Program-made: the position numbers and the translations under genes | Shown: piece after piece, positions 6,305 to 12,909 of the stretch | How the letters are laid out: every line of letters starts with the position of its first letter | How positions within the stretch are numbered: the first letter of the stretch is position 1 | NCBI GenBank assembly: GCA_016928975.1 | Contig: JAFGJR010000276.1 | Span: 1-19,946 of the forward strand | Direction: 5' to 3' | Length of the DNA: 19,946 nucleotides | From: Sedimentisphaerales bacterium | Lineage (GTDB): Bacteria; Planctomycetota; Phycisphaerae; Sedimentisphaerales; SG8-4 | Notes under the pieces: model-generated | Databases searched by the model: none | What the model was told of the DNA's origin: nothing | The model's input: the letters and a program-made list of their open reading frames with translations, nothing else

Positions 6305-8974
6305 TTAGACCGGGTAGACCGGCAGTTGAGCCCGGAGCAGTTCATAGATGGTCTTGCCGCTCTTGACGGCCGCCGCCGCGGTCTGGCGGTATTCAGTAGT
6401 GAGCTGGTCGAAGTCCAGCTTCTTGAGATCGGCCAGACTCTTCTTGCCGCCGTTGGCCACGATGAACTTGGCCATGGTGTCGCTGGCGATGTCCCGCGTG
6501 AGCTGCCAGAGCTCCCGGCCTTCCGCCGCCGCGACCGCCCGGCCCAGGGCCAGCGACATCGACAGGATGGCGTTCATGCCGAGCAGACCCTTGCGCTGCA
6601 TGGCGTGGATCTTCTCCTCTTTCGAGGCGTCCTTGCTGATCCGCCCGGCGGCAATCGCCTGCTCGAGCTCCAGGCCGAGGAGCTGGCGGTCCGTGTCGAG
6701 GAGCGAGCCCAGCGTACCGACTCGTCTGCCGACGAAGGCCTTGGCCAGCACGGTCTCGATGTGCTGGACGGCATCCATGCAACCCTTCCCGTCGTATCGT
6801 CGGGACTTCCTCCAAAGAGCCATGAGCTTCTCATCGTTCTTCGCTTTGACGGCGTCGGACTTGACGTCCTTCTTGAACCGGAAGGTGCCGTCGCCGGCGG
6901 CCTTGAACAGGTCGGTATACTTCTTGGTGGCCTCACACGGCTCAATGATGCTGTCCACGTAGTGGATGGCTTCATCCTCGCCGGCGGAGGTGCCCAGCGG
7001 CGTCGAGCCCTTGAAGCGGATGATGCCGCTCCTGCCGAGGAACAGCGTGGCGGCCGCCGAGGGGATGCCGGCGTTGGTCGCCTCTTCCGTGCCGCTGACC
7101 GCCTCGATCGCCAGCATCTTTATCAGCAGGCTCGTGAGGTCGATATCGCCCGCTTTCGGGGAGATCGTGCAATCGTCTTTGCCGGTGAGGATCTTGACCA
7201 GCTCCTTCACACTCTCTTCGATCTCCTTGCGTTCCTTGGCGGTGGTTTCGCGCTGCGTGGCGCGGGCCAGGGCGAGGATTTCCATCATACGCCCATACTT
7301 CTGGAGACGCTCGGTGTTGGCGCCGCCGCCGCATTTGACACCCAGGGCGTTCATCGCGGTGCCGATTTCCGCCTCGAATGGGTCGTTCGGGCTCTTGGAC
7401 CGGTGTGAGATCACCAGCTCGGCGCCGTAGGCCAGCGAGGTCAGCATGGCCAGCACGGTCTCAGTCAGCGTCCCAATCTGGTTGGCCTTGATCAGGGAGG
7501 CGTTGATCTCGCCGTTCTTGGCGCAGTTCTCGATGTTCGAGTCCTTGGTCGTGACCAAGTCGTCGCCGATGATGAAGATCTTGTCGCCAAGCTCTTTCAT
7601 CAGGTTCTTCCACCCCTCGTGGTCGCGCTCGCCGAAACCGTCTTCGATGGACAGGATCGGGATGCCCTCTTCCATGGCCTTCTTGTAGAGGTCGAGGATC
7701 TGGTCGCGGCTCATCTCGACTTTGCCCTTGTCGCGCCAGAAGCGGTACATGCCGACGGAATCGGGCTCGCCTCGCTCTTCGCGGTAGGCGTTTTCGAGCT
7801 CGGAGCAGGCCGGGTCCAGAGCGATCGCAACGTCCACGCCGGGAACCCATTCGCAATCGAGAATGGCCTGCTTCATGAAGCGCCACATGCGCTGCTCGGG
7901 CACCTGGTCGGCGGGGTCCTTATCCACATAGGGCGCGATGCCGCCTTCGAGGCCGACGCCCATGACCTTGGCACCCGGGGCCGACTCGATGATCTCCTTG
8001 AGCCGGTACTGGAGCTTCACGGTCATTTCCTGTGCGTCCTCGTAGGTCTTCGGCGAAAGCGGCATGAACATGCTTTCCTGCATGGAGATGTTGCTTTCGG
8101 GGTATTCCTTCTCCGTGTGCCGACCCCCCATCGCGCAGTTTCGGAACTGCCAGGGAGCCGCCACGCGATTGCCGTCCTTGAGGGTGATCTGTGTGATCCG
8201 CGAGGTCAGCAGCCTCTGCTTCACAGCGGCGACCTGGGCCGGCCAGCTCTCCTTCGAGGCGGCGGCTGCAGCGCGAGCGGCTTGTTCGGCGGCGATCTTC
8301 TCGCGAGTGCGGAACTCGCGGAGCTTGCCCGGGTCGGCCAACAACCGGTCGAGCAGGCCGACGCAGCCGGGGGCCAGGAAGAATCGGCCGACATAGACGA
8401 AGAAGTCGATGCCGGTGGAGAGCCCGATGGCAATCAGCACGATCGCGGTCGGCAGGCAAATCGCCGCCAGCCATCCGCTCCAGACGGGAGCGGAAGCAGC
8501 CACCGCCAGGTTGTAGGGAGCATCGGGGGCGAAGTTGCCGTTTTCCTTCTTCACGCCGTAGAACTTGCCCCACGGAATCAGAAGAAGCATCTGGGCATAC
8601 CAGCCGAATTTGCTGCCGCTCGCTCGGGCCGCGTCGGCTTTCTCCTGCGAACTTTTGTTCAGGGCCGTCAGCTTGGCGGCCGTGAGGAAGTGGCCCATCT
8701 CGTGGATCGCAATGGCAAGGTGCCACGACAGGTACAGAACGGCCAGCGAGATCCACACTTCCATGTGCGCCGGCGAGAACATGAACGTCAGCACAACAGA
8801 TTTGATGTTCTGGCCTTCGGCGGCCCGCGCGGTCAGTTCCGCGGCCGGGAGGCTCAGGATCGACGAGATGAAGGCGGCGTGAAAGGACACCAGCTTGTGG
8901 TTGGCGATCACCCAGCCACGCTCCAGGTAACCGGCGCTGTTGACTCGTACTCCTGCTTCTGTCAGTTGACGCAT
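6305..8974 (-). CDS. M50-like membrane metallopeptidase fused to a circularly permuted enolase
   Basis: One uninterrupted 889-residue frame. Residues about 65-215 are membrane-embedded, with HEMGH (91-95) inside a hydrophobic helix and a later LLDRLLAD (D209, D214) where site-2-protease/M50 enzymes carry the third zinc ligand. Residues about 275-573 are a complete enolase TIM barrel starting at its first strand: H286, E300 (MQESMFMP), E343 (GLEGGIAP), D387, E444 (SIEDGFGE), the GDD at 470-472, K496 (LIKANQIGTLTET), H524-R525-S526 and K547. After a charged helical linker, residues about 625-870 resemble the enolase N-terminal domain: the mobile loop GTSAGEDEA (661-669) and the LLGMNAILSMSLALGRA helix. 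Normal enolase (about 430 residues) has that domain first, so the order is permuted exactly at the domain boundary. Expected chemistry is 2-phosphoglycerate to phosphoenolpyruvate; the peptidase activity is inferred. ATG at 8974 is preferred because TAGGAGAAG lies just upstream. Confidence 0.9.
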   Translation of the reverse strand: MRQLTEAGVRVNSAGYLERGWVIANHKLVSFHAAFISSILSLPAAELTARAAEGQNIKSVVLTFMFSPAHMEVWISLAVLYLSWHLAIAIHEMGHFLTAAKLTALNKSSQEKADAARASGSKFGWYAQMLLLIPWGKFYGVKKENGNFAPDAPYNLAVAASAPVWSGWLAAICLPTAIVLIAIGLSTGIDFFVYVGRFFLAPGCVGLLDRLLADPGKLREFRTREKIAAEQAARAAAAASKESWPAQVAAVKQRLLTSRITQITLKDGNRVAAPWQFRNCAMGGRHTEKEYPESNISMQESMFMPLSPKTYEDAQEMTVKLQYRLKEIIESAPGAKVMGVGLEGGIAPYVDKDPADQVPEQRMWRFMKQAILDCEWVPGVDVAIALDPACSELENAYREERGEPDSVGMYRFWRDKGKVEMSRDQILDLYKKAMEEGIPILSIEDGFGERDHEGWKNLMKELGDKIFIIGDDLVTTKDSNIENCAKNGEINASLIKANQIGTLTETVLAMLTSLAYGAELVISHRSKSPNDPFEAEIGTAMNALGVKCGGGANTERLQKYGRMMEILALARATQRETTAKERKEIEESVKELVKILTGKDDCTISPKAGDIDLTSLLIKMLAIEAVSGTEEATNAGIPSAAATLFLGRSGIIRFKGSTPLGTSAGEDEAIHYVDSIIEPCEATKKYTDLFKAAGDGTFRFKKDVKSDAVKAKNDEKLMALWRKSRRYDGKGCMDAVQHIETVLAKAFVGRRVGTLGSLLDTDRQLLGLELEQAIAAGRISKDASKEEKIHAMQRKGLLGMNAILSMSLALGRAVAAAEGRELWQLTRDIASDTMAKFIVANGGKKSLADLKKLDFDQLTTEYRQTAAAAVKSGKTIYELLRAQLPVYPV

Positions 8975-9085
8975 ACCAACTTCTCCTAAGAACAAGATCA
9001 GGGATCAGCCACCGGAGGGATAGCCGGGCATTTCGCCGCTTCGCGTTCAAGCGACCGACCGGGAGCGACCGTGTATGAACGTAAA

Positions 9086-9123
9086 AACCTCGTGAGGTTA
9101 GCAATTCCGTCCGGGCAAGTCAA
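9086..9123 (-). promoter_or_regulatory. Putative promoter of the M50-enolase gene, overlapped by a palindrome
   Basis: On the minus strand TTGACT (9123-9118), a 17-base spacer and TAACCT (9100-9095) form a good sigma-70-like promoter. A start near 9088 would give a leader of about 115 bases. The perfect palindrome AACCTC-GT-GAGGTT (9086-9099) covers the -10 and the predicted start point, as a repressor operator would. No regulator gene is nearby. Confidence 0.45.
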
Positions 9124-9188
9124 GCGACAATTGAGGCCAAAAGCACGAAATGGCAAAAGAATAGGCCTGCAAGGTCGGCGCATTTCCC

Positions 9189-9218
9189 TTGCGGGCCGGA
9201 CGAACATTCGGTTAGGCT
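9189..9218 (+). promoter_or_regulatory. Putative promoter of the fluoride riboswitch transcript
   Basis: TTGCGG (9189-9194), an 18-base spacer and TAGGCT (9213-9218) predict transcription from about 9225, immediately before the riboswitch aptamer at 9229. The -10 is imperfect, but the placement fits. Confidence 0.4.
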
Positions 9219-9228
9219 TCCACTGTCG

Positions 9229-9297
9229 TGGGGATGGAGTCCCCCGTCAACCGCCTATCCGGCTGATGACTCCTACTGGTTCTGTTCTGGTAGGAGT
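9229..9297 (+). promoter_or_regulatory. Fluoride riboswitch (crcB motif) with SD-sequestering expression platform
   Basis: The crcB-motif layout is present. A GGGG/CCCC hairpin (9230-9233 with 9242-9245) has its interior strand GGAGTC (9236-9241) able to pair with GACTCC (9268-9273) to form the pseudoknot. Between them are TCAA, a GCC/GGC hairpin (9253-9255 with 9261-9263) and the conserved run GGCTGATGACTCCTAC (9261-9276). The expression platform is also legible: ACTCCTAC (9269-9276) is perfectly complementary to GTAGGAGT (9290-9297), which contains the Shine-Dalgarno of the antiporter ATG at 9304. Fluoride binding would hold GACTCC in the pseudoknot and free the SD, giving translational activation. 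crcB-motif RNAs are known to control fluoride exporters, antiporters and stress genes. Confidence 0.88.
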
Positions 9298-9303
9298 ATC
9301 GAT

Positions 9304-10485
9304 ATGTCGGAGTCAACCTGGTTGATCGCGGCGCTGTGGGTCGGCCTGGCGCTGCTGGCTACCCTCATATCCATTCGCACGGCCATTTCGGTGGCGCTCA
9401 TCGAGCTGGTTATCGGGGCGGCGGCCGGGAACCTGATTCCGTGGGTCGGGTCGTTGTTCGGCACACCGGTCAAGCTGGAAATCACGCCCTGGATCAACTT
9501 CCTGGCCGGGGCCGGGGCGATCATCCTGACCTTCCTGGCGGGCGCGGAGATCGACCCGGTTGTGGTTCGGAAGCACTTCTGGTCCAGCATGAGCATCGGG
9601 GCGGTGGGGTTCTTCGGCCCGTTCTTCGGCGTCCTGGCATTCACGCACTACGTCAGCGGCTGGCCTTGGCCTCAGGCCCAGATCGCCGGAATTGCCCTGT
9701 CCACCACCTCGGTGGCCGTCGTTTACGCTGTGATGATCGAGACGGGATTCAACCGAACCGAGATGGGCAAGATCATCCTGGCGGCGTGTTTCGTCAACGA
9801 CCTGGGAACGGTTCTGGCACTGGCGCTGTTGTTCGCGAACTATAATCTCTGGATGGTGATATTCTTCGCGGCACTGGGAGCGGCCATGTGGCTGCTGCCC
9901 AGGTTCACGCCGCGGTTCTTTGCCAAGGTGGGAAACCGCGTCAGCGAGCCGGAGAGCAAATTCATTTTGCTGACCCTGTTCGCCCTGGGGGGATTGGCCA
10001 ACGTCGCGCGGAGCGAAGCCGTGCTTCCGGCCTACCTCGTGGGCATGGTCCTGGCCCCTTATTTCCTGAAGGAACGGGTCCTGGCTCAGCGGCTTCGCGT
10101 GATGGCGTTCACACTGCTGACCCCGTTCTACTTTCTCAAGGCCGGCTCGCTGGTCAAAGCGAGCACGGTGGTCGTTGCCTTCGGGCTGATCGCGGCCCTG
10201 CTGGGCGTCAAGATGCTCACGAAACTCCTGGGCATCTGGCCATTGACAGCAGGTTTCCGGTTCGGCAAACGCGAGGGAATGTACACCACGCTGCTGATGT
10301 CCACGGGCCTGACCTTCGGAAGCATCTCGGCCCTGTTCGGCCTGACGAACGGGATCATCAATCAGGATCAATACACGGTGCTGGTTACCGCGGTGATCGG
10401 AAGCGCCCTGGTGCCAACGCTGATTGCCCAGAAATGGTTCCGTCCTCACTATGAACTGTCAGAGGAGACCGCCAATGGAGTATAA
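9304..10485 (+). CDS. CPA-family cation/proton antiporter under fluoride riboswitch control
   Basis: This 393-residue integral membrane protein has about 11-13 hydrophobic helices, the size of the bare transporter core of CPA antiporters without a cytoplasmic nucleotide-binding tail. The region ALSTTSVAVVYAVMIETG (131-148) is the unwound-helix region, and ACFVNDLGTVLAL (161-173) carries the ion-binding Asn165-Asp166 pair. An ND pair is usually tied to electroneutral exchange, whereas DD is tied to electrogenic exchange. ATG at 9304 has TAGGAG 7 bases upstream, inside the riboswitch hairpin. The likely role is cation/H+ exchange at the inner membrane during fluoride stress; fluoride enters cells as HF and acidifies them, so pH control fits. 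It is not a Fluc/CrcB channel or a CLC-F protein. The 3' end overlaps the next gene by 11 bases. Confidence 0.9.
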   Translation: MSESTWLIAALWVGLALLATLISIRTAISVALIELVIGAAAGNLIPWVGSLFGTPVKLEITPWINFLAGAGAIILTFLAGAEIDPVVVRKHFWSSMSIGAVGFFGPFFGVLAFTHYVSGWPWPQAQIAGIALSTTSVAVVYAVMIETGFNRTEMGKIILAACFVNDLGTVLALALLFANYNLWMVIFFAALGAAMWLLPRFTPRFFAKVGNRVSEPESKFILLTLFALGGLANVARSEAVLPAYLVGMVLAPYFLKERVLAQRLRVMAFTLLTPFYFLKAGSLVKASTVVVAFGLIAALLGVKMLTKLLGIWPLTAGFRFGKREGMYTTLLMSTGLTFGSISALFGLTNGIINQDQYTVLVTAVIGSALVPTLIAQKWFRPHYELSEETANGV

Positions 10486-10897
10486 GAGAATCCTGCACGC
10501 GTTGGATGGGTCGGAAGGCTCGTTCAAGGCACTCGGACACGCAATTGAACTGGCTCGGCGATTCCATGCGGAGCTGCACAGCATCAGCGTGGAAGAGGTG
10601 CCGCATTATCCCGGAACCGTCGGCGAGGTCGTCGAGTCCAGGCAGGCCGCCAATGGCACGTACGGCCTGGCAATGGAGCGAGCAAAGCAGATGGCCAGAG
10701 AGCAGAACACCGAGTTGCACTGCCATGTGCTTGTCGGTCACGAGATCAAGACCATCGTGGAGTTCGTCAAAGAGCGCGGCTTCGACCTGCTGGTCATCGG
10801 GTTCATGGGCCATTCAAAGCTCTACGACCGCGTGATGGGTAGTACCTGCCAGGGCCTGGTCCGCTTGGCGGGCTGTTCGGTCCTCGTGGTCAAATAG
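10475..10897 (+). CDS. Universal stress protein, UspA family, ATP-binding type
   Basis: This 140-residue single-domain Usp is typical in length. It starts MEYKRILHALDGSEGS, with the conserved Asp11 after the first strand. Near the C-terminus, GFMGHSKLYDRVMGST (109-124) exactly fits the G-x2-G-x9-G-S/T nucleotide-binding motif of ATP-binding Usps such as MJ0577, and LAGCSVLVVK is the usual terminal strand. ATG at 10475 has AGAGGAG 8 bases upstream and overlaps the antiporter stop, so the two are translationally coupled and share the fluoride riboswitch transcript. UspA genes beside CPA antiporters commonly act as soluble regulatory partners, and Usp genes are among known fluoride-riboswitch neighbours. 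Confidence 0.92.
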   Translation: MEYKRILHALDGSEGSFKALGHAIELARRFHAELHSISVEEVPHYPGTVGEVVESRQAANGTYGLAMERAKQMAREQNTELHCHVLVGHEIKTIVEFVKERGFDLLVIGFMGHSKLYDRVMGSTCQGLVRLAGCSVLVVK

Positions 10898-11041
10898 CCG
10901 CGGAGCCCAAGTCTGTCACCCCGCTCGGCGCGAACCACCGAACAGGGATCATAACATTGCCGGCGTTGTTGGATCGGATGCTTTGTGAAGTCGGGCAGTA
11001 CGCACAAGGGCGCGATGGGTTTCAATTATGGGAGGTTTGCC

Positions 11042-11332
11042 ATGATGATCAGGACTATCGTGGCCGTCGCTTTCTTCGTGGTGTGCGCGGTGGTGATGCA
11101 CAGGATGTTTTGGATGCTCGAACAGTGTGTGCCCATCACTCAGGAGGCTGCATCAAAAGCGAGGGCTCGGCGATGGAAGGGCGCCGTGGCGGCGGTCGTT
11201 GTCGGTGCATGGCTTTGCGCCGCCGGCATCGCCTTTGGCTTCGATATGCCAAAGGCGATGCGGGCAGTAGTCTTCGCGGGCCCCATGGCCATTACTGTTC
11301 CGGTGCTTGCCTGGGTGCTCCTGGTTTATTAG
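11042..11332 (+). CDS. Small three-TM membrane protein, unknown function
   Basis: This 96-residue protein has hydrophobic helices at about 3-20, 45-64 and 72-95, with an Arg/Lys-rich cytosol-type segment (SKARARRWKG) before the second helix. The ATG at 11042 is preceded by GGGAGG at good spacing; an upstream in-frame ATG at 10985 lacks one. I do not recognise the family. It lacks the features of the fluoride channel Fluc/CrcB (about 120-130 residues, four helices, TFSTF-like segment). It lies 144 bases after uspA in the same direction with no clear terminator between, so it may be the last gene of the fluoride-regulated transcript. Confidence 0.55.
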   Translation: MMIRTIVAVAFFVVCAVVMHRMFWMLEQCVPITQEAASKARARRWKGAVAAVVVGAWLCAAGIAFGFDMPKAMRAVVFAGPMAITVPVLAWVLLVY

Positions 11333-11418
11333 GCCACCGAGAGGCGGTCTGCAAAGGGGAAATCACGTCGGGCAACGGTGACACGACAGACGAGAGAGTC
11401 GCCAGCGAAGCCCTGACG

Positions 11419-11839
11419 CACGACTCGCCGTTCTACCCGATTGTACCAGAACGGATGCTGCTGGAGACGCGGCGGTGCGTTGCTCGACACGAATCCTGTA
11501 TCGAAGGGACACACGCTGGTCGTTGCGAAAACGGTGACGGCAAGCCCGTTCGATCTGCCTGCGGAGGTGCACGCGGAGGTGTGGGAACCCGTGAGACGGG
11601 CACGGGATATCCTGATCGAGCGACTCAGGCCGGACGGTTTCAACATCGGCATCAATGACGGCCCGGTGGCAGGTCAGACCGTACCACACGCCCACGTGCA
11701 TATCATCCCGCGATATCTCAACGATATCGCCGACCCGCGTGGCGGGATACGATGGATCATCCCGGCCAGGGCTCGCGATTGGCAACGCGCCCCCGCGCCA
11801 TGTATTGCGCACTTGGTGGGATATGAACGTGCTGCCTGA
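11419..11839 (+). pseudogene. HIT-family hydrolase, frameshifted and without a clear start
   Basis: The 3' part is a clear histidine-triad protein: LLDTNPVSKGHTLVVAK, later NDGPVAGQTV and the catalytic HAHVHIIPR (H-x-H-x-H-x-x), ending DPRGGIRWIIP. The matching N-terminal part of the family (here SPFYPIVPERMLLETRRCVA) is read in another frame just upstream (11425-11484), and the frame changes near 11480-11492. A one-base indel would restore it. That upstream frame shows no ATG, GTG or TTG at a sensible place. Translation from the in-frame ATG at 11441 would give a 132-residue protein lacking the first HIT strand. HIT enzymes hydrolyse nucleotidyl phosphoramidates and Ap4A-like substrates. A sequencing indel is an alternative to real decay. 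Confidence 0.65.
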
Positions 11840-12059
11840 CGCAGAGCGCATCAAGAGGACACTGGCTCGTTTTCTTCGGGGATTTCGTGTAACATTCCGC
11901 CCCAATTTGCGTCTACCCTGTGGACAGAACTTAACGCTGCACACATTCACAGGGATGAAAGACAGGGCATCGCAGCCTGACGGGGTGGTTTGTGCGCCGG
12001 AGCGGCCGGGCAGAAATGACCTGGCAGTTTAGTTTTACCCTTACCTCCTTTCACTGATG

Positions 12060-12089
12060 GGCCGACTGGCGGAGGTCGGCCTTTGTTCT
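12060..12089 (+). terminator. Probable Rho-independent terminator upstream of psd
   Basis: The 7-base inverted repeat GGCCGAC/GTCGGCC (12060-12066 and 12075-12081, 8-base loop) is followed by the T-rich run TTGTTCTT. It would stop transcripts coming from the HIT region. The 220 bases between 11840 and 12059 hold nothing else I can support. Confidence 0.55.
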
Positions 12090-12091
12090 TG

Positions 12092-12120
12092 TTGCGTCCG
12101 CCGCCGTTGATCTCTACAAT
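12092..12120 (+). promoter_or_regulatory. Putative psd promoter giving a leaderless mRNA
   Basis: TTGCGT (12092-12097), a 17-base spacer and TACAAT (12115-12120) sit directly before the psd ATG at 12127. Transcription would begin at or within a base or two of the start codon, and no Shine-Dalgarno is present. Confidence 0.5.
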
Positions 12121-12126
12121 GGTTCC

Positions 12127-12840
12127 ATGCAAACCCCTCTGACAAAGTATGGATTGCCGCAGGTGGTCATCTATCCATCGACCATCGTGGCGGCGATGAT
12201 CGTGCATCTCGTGGTCGTAGTCCACTTTTTCCCGGACTGGGCGGTCGAGACGTCGTGGGTATTCCTAACCGTGTCGGCGGTCGAGTTCGTGCTGCTGGCA
12301 TTGCTGGTGTGGTCCTTGAGCTTCTTTCGCAACCCACCCCGGGCGATCCCCCGGGATGACGACCTGCTGCTGGCTCCTGCCGACGGCACGGTGAGAGATA
12401 TCGAGATCGTGGAAGAGGCGGGTTTCATCGGCGGCCCGGCCTTGCGGATCGGCATCTTCCTGAGCATCTTCAACGTCCATATCAACCGATCCCCGTGCAC
12501 TGCGAAAATCGAGAAGATCACGTACCATCGCGGCAAGTTCCTCAACGCGATGAATCCCCTGGCCGGCAAGGTCAACGAGTCGAACGATGTGGCGATGGTT
12601 CGAGCAAAGCCGCCGTATGACCGGCTGCTCGTCCGCCAGATCAGCGGCGCGATCGCCCGGCGGATCGTCTGTGGGGCCCGGGCCGGACAACAACTCGCCG
12701 CCGGCAAGCCGTTCGGCATGATCAAATTCGGCTCGCGCACCGAACTTTATGTGCCCGCCGGCGAATATGTAGAATGCGTCGCGAGGATCGGTGACAAGGT
12801 GAAGGCAGGCGTCACGCCGCTGGCGAAGTATCGTCATTGA
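12127..12840 (+). CDS. psd: Phosphatidylserine decarboxylase proenzyme (short type)
   Basis: This 237-residue protein belongs to the short class of pyruvoyl-dependent decarboxylases. Two hydrophobic helices (about 12-35 and 43-66) anchor it to the membrane. The catalytic domain shows LAPADGTV (82-89, Asp86), NVHINRSP (116-123, His118) and the self-cleavage site KFGSRTELYVP (200-210). Cleavage between Gly202 and Ser203 would produce the small alpha chain with its pyruvoyl group. It converts phosphatidylserine to phosphatidylethanolamine. The pssA gene that makes its substrate follows 69 bases downstream, so the pair forms a complete PE branch. ATG at 12127 has no ribosome binding site but lies 7 bases after a TACAAT box. 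Confidence 0.93.
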   Translation: MQTPLTKYGLPQVVIYPSTIVAAMIVHLVVVVHFFPDWAVETSWVFLTVSAVEFVLLALLVWSLSFFRNPPRAIPRDDDLLLAPADGTVRDIEIVEEAGFIGGPALRIGIFLSIFNVHINRSPCTAKIEKITYHRGKFLNAMNPLAGKVNESNDVAMVRAKPPYDRLLVRQISGAIARRIVCGARAGQQLAAGKPFGMIKFGSRTELYVPAGEYVECVARIGDKVKAGVTPLAKYRH

Positions 12841-12909
12841 CGACGCATCGTTCTCGGAGTATCCTGAGCAGCCACGGGACAGCGTGCGGGAATCGGGGTC
12901 CTGTAGTCT

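Noticed and set aside
7619..8989. A 456-codon open frame on the plus strand, with others at 6221-7408
   Set aside because: They mirror the M50-enolase coding sequence, which has clear catalytic motifs on the other strand; no ribosome binding site or family signature.
8975..9085. A possible second fluoride riboswitch in the leader of the minus-strand enolase fusion (it contains GGCGAAATG...GGTGGCTGATCCCT)
   Set aside because: GGCTGAT is shared, but the interior strand that must pair with the bases after it is missing, and there is no hairpin equivalent to GGGG/CCCC with a pseudoknot partner.
9313..10449. A 378-codon minus-strand frame opposite the antiporter
   Set aside because: It is an Arg/Gln/Glu-rich shadow of a strongly hydrophobic membrane protein.
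11042..11332. The small membrane protein as a Fluc/CrcB fluoride channel
   Set aside because: It is too short, has three rather than four helices, and shows none of the conserved Fluc residues.
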